Part shown: positions 63,253 through 64,000 of the stretch, one piece after another | How positions within the stretch are numbered: position 1 is the stretch's first letter | How the letters are laid out: each line of letters opens with the position of its first letter | NCBI GenBank assembly: GCA_039725955.1 | Contig: CP091033.1 | Span: 1,612,001 to 1,676,000 of the forward strand | DNA length: 64,000 bases | Direction of reading: 5' to 3' | Origin: Sinorhizobium sp. B11 | GTDB lineage: Bacteria > Pseudomonadota > Alphaproteobacteria > Rhizobiales > Rhizobiaceae | The notes under the pieces: generated by a model | The model's database searches: none | Seen by the model: the letters and a program-made list of their open reading frames with translations, nothing else | What the model was told of the DNA's origin: nothing | Made by a program: the position numbers and the translations under genes

Positions 63253-63930
63253 CTATCGGGGTGTCCTCCCTAATGCGATCCCAGGCTCGACCTTCTGGGC
63301 ACGGTAGACGATGTCGCTGGACCGTCGGACAACGCGGTTCGGACTGTCGTACCAGTTTCGACTCCCGTCAAAATCAGTTTTGACAAGATTGGGGGCCTTC
63401 TCCTCGACATCATCTTTCGGCGAACCCCATCGATAGGGCACGGCATGCATCGACGCGAGTGTCGCGGCACCGTTTCCGAAAGGATCGAACAGCTCCCATT
63501 GCGTCGGCTTGTCAGCGGTCATCACGACGAATCCAGCGGTACGGTTCGGCCATCGTCCCTTGCAGACGCGAAGGACGTCGACCTGCTCGATATCGCGCAG
63601 CACCTCTTCGGCCAACGGGCACAATTGCATTGGAATCAAGAAGACCCTTCCATCGCGCGCTACAAATGCATGTGCGTTGTTGGATGATGGTTTGCATCCG
63701 CCATTGAAAATCCGCTCGACCCAACGTCTCGAACGCCTGTTCTGGGCCCGTATTACCGAATGGAGCGTCTCCGGTCCCACGCTGAGCGATGCGGCCACCT
63801 CGTATTGAGTGGTGTAAGTACAGAAGGGATCGAAGGAACCGGCCGGCGCCTCCCACCATATGCCGACAAAGGCCGTGAGGATCGCAGCGATTCCACCGAT
63901 CTCTAAAATTCTTACAATGTGTGCCCGCAT
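63253..63930 (-). CDS. Hypothetical membrane-anchored protein
   Basis: A 225-residue protein. The N-terminus has one membrane helix or signal anchor (IVRILEIGGIAAILTAFVGI). The rest is extracytoplasmic, with cysteines in DPFCTYTTQY, GGCKPSS, PMQLCPLAEE and RVCKGRW. Four cysteines in a short exported protein suggest disulfide bonds. QRRS-type basic stretches occur near residue 65. It precedes, and appears to overlap, the unknown gene at 62678, so they look like a two-gene unit. No family is recognised. Confidence 0.6.
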   Translation of the reverse strand: MRAHIVRILEIGGIAAILTAFVGIWWEAPAGSFDPFCTYTTQYEVAASLSVGPETLHSVIRAQNRRSRRWVERIFNGGCKPSSNNAHAFVARDGRVFLIPMQLCPLAEEVLRDIEQVDVLRVCKGRWPNRTAGFVVMTADKPTQWELFDPFGNGAATLASMHAVPYRWGSPKDDVEEKAPNLVKTDFDGSRNWYDSPNRVVRRSSDIVYRAQKVEPGIALGRTPR

Positions 63931-64000
63931 GAGACGTGAGCCTATACAACCTTTACGAAGACTTCTTTGAAATCTTGCGCTGTAGTTGCTATTGCCCTAA

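Noticed and set aside
1..64000. CRISPR array or tRNA/rRNA genes
   Set aside because: I saw no regularly spaced repeats and no cloverleaf- or rRNA-like stretches; the repeats found are short operator-type or IS ends.

Overview
The window looks like part of a large accessory replicon (chromid or megaplasmid) or an accessory chromosomal region of a member of the Rhizobiaceae (Rhizobium/Agrobacterium/Sinorhizobium type). The evidence is GC-rich alphaproteobacterial coding, a very high density of ABC uptake systems each paired with its own small catabolic operon and regulator, many 1-4 base gene overlaps, an IS5-family element and small rhizobial-type hypothetical genes. I see no rRNA, tRNA, CRISPR array or replication genes. 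Family calls are from recognition of motifs; no search was run.

Layout. (1) 96-2255: two unfamiliar genes, one faintly Evf-like, next to an XRE-type regulator with a palindromic operator. (2) 2823-10502: a leftward sugar operon (class I aldolase, PfkB kinase, ABC ATPase, binding protein, two permeases) divergent from a DeoR regulator; the kinase carries a one-base frameshift. (3) 10657-19261: a LacI regulator, an esterase and an oxidoreductase, divergent from a tightly overlapped six-gene run (two TIM-barrel isomerases, a Gfo/Idh dehydrogenase, an alpha/beta hydrolase, an RPE-like epimerase, a ROK kinase). (4) 19281-20079: a decayed IS5-family element inserted exactly at the stop codon of the next gene. 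(5) 20079-31124: an unusual catabolic set (amidohydrolase, LigA- and LigB-like extradiol dioxygenase subunits, type III CoA-transferase, citryl-CoA-lyase-like protein, FMN reductase) divergent, with an IclR regulator, from a Liv-type ABC importer; matching ATTCG-N5-CGAAT palindromes sit on both sides. (6) 31215-34568: a low-density patch with an orphan BrnA-like antitoxin, a chimeric IS30-derived reading frame and hypothetical genes.

(7) 35019-45000: YqhA-like and MgtC-like membrane proteins, an RND efflux pump, a lipase-like hydrolase, an SH3 protein, an AI-2E family permease and a Tat-exported amidohydrolase. (8) 45104-51194: arginine deiminase with two ArcD-like antiporters and an AraC regulator; both antiporter genes carry the same conserved upstream element, and arcB/arcC are absent. 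(9) 51261-59521: a sugar-acid module (galactonate-dehydratase-like enolase-superfamily protein, DHDPS-family lyase, GntR regulator, remnant of an aldehyde dehydrogenase) divergent from a complete peptide/opine-type ABC importer. (10) 59653-63930: a short HD hydrolase, a lipoprotein, a Nudix hydrolase divergent from a DeoR regulator across a long dyad, and a hypothetical gene pair whose second member seems to lack a normal start codon.

The common theme is modular scavenging of plant- or soil-derived carbon: each importer is divergent from or collinear with the enzymes for its substrate, and each has a local regulator with a visible palindrome. The most original parts are the dioxygenase/CoA-transferase/citryl-CoA-lyase cluster, the shared arcD element, the broken kinase, and the Evf-like pair.
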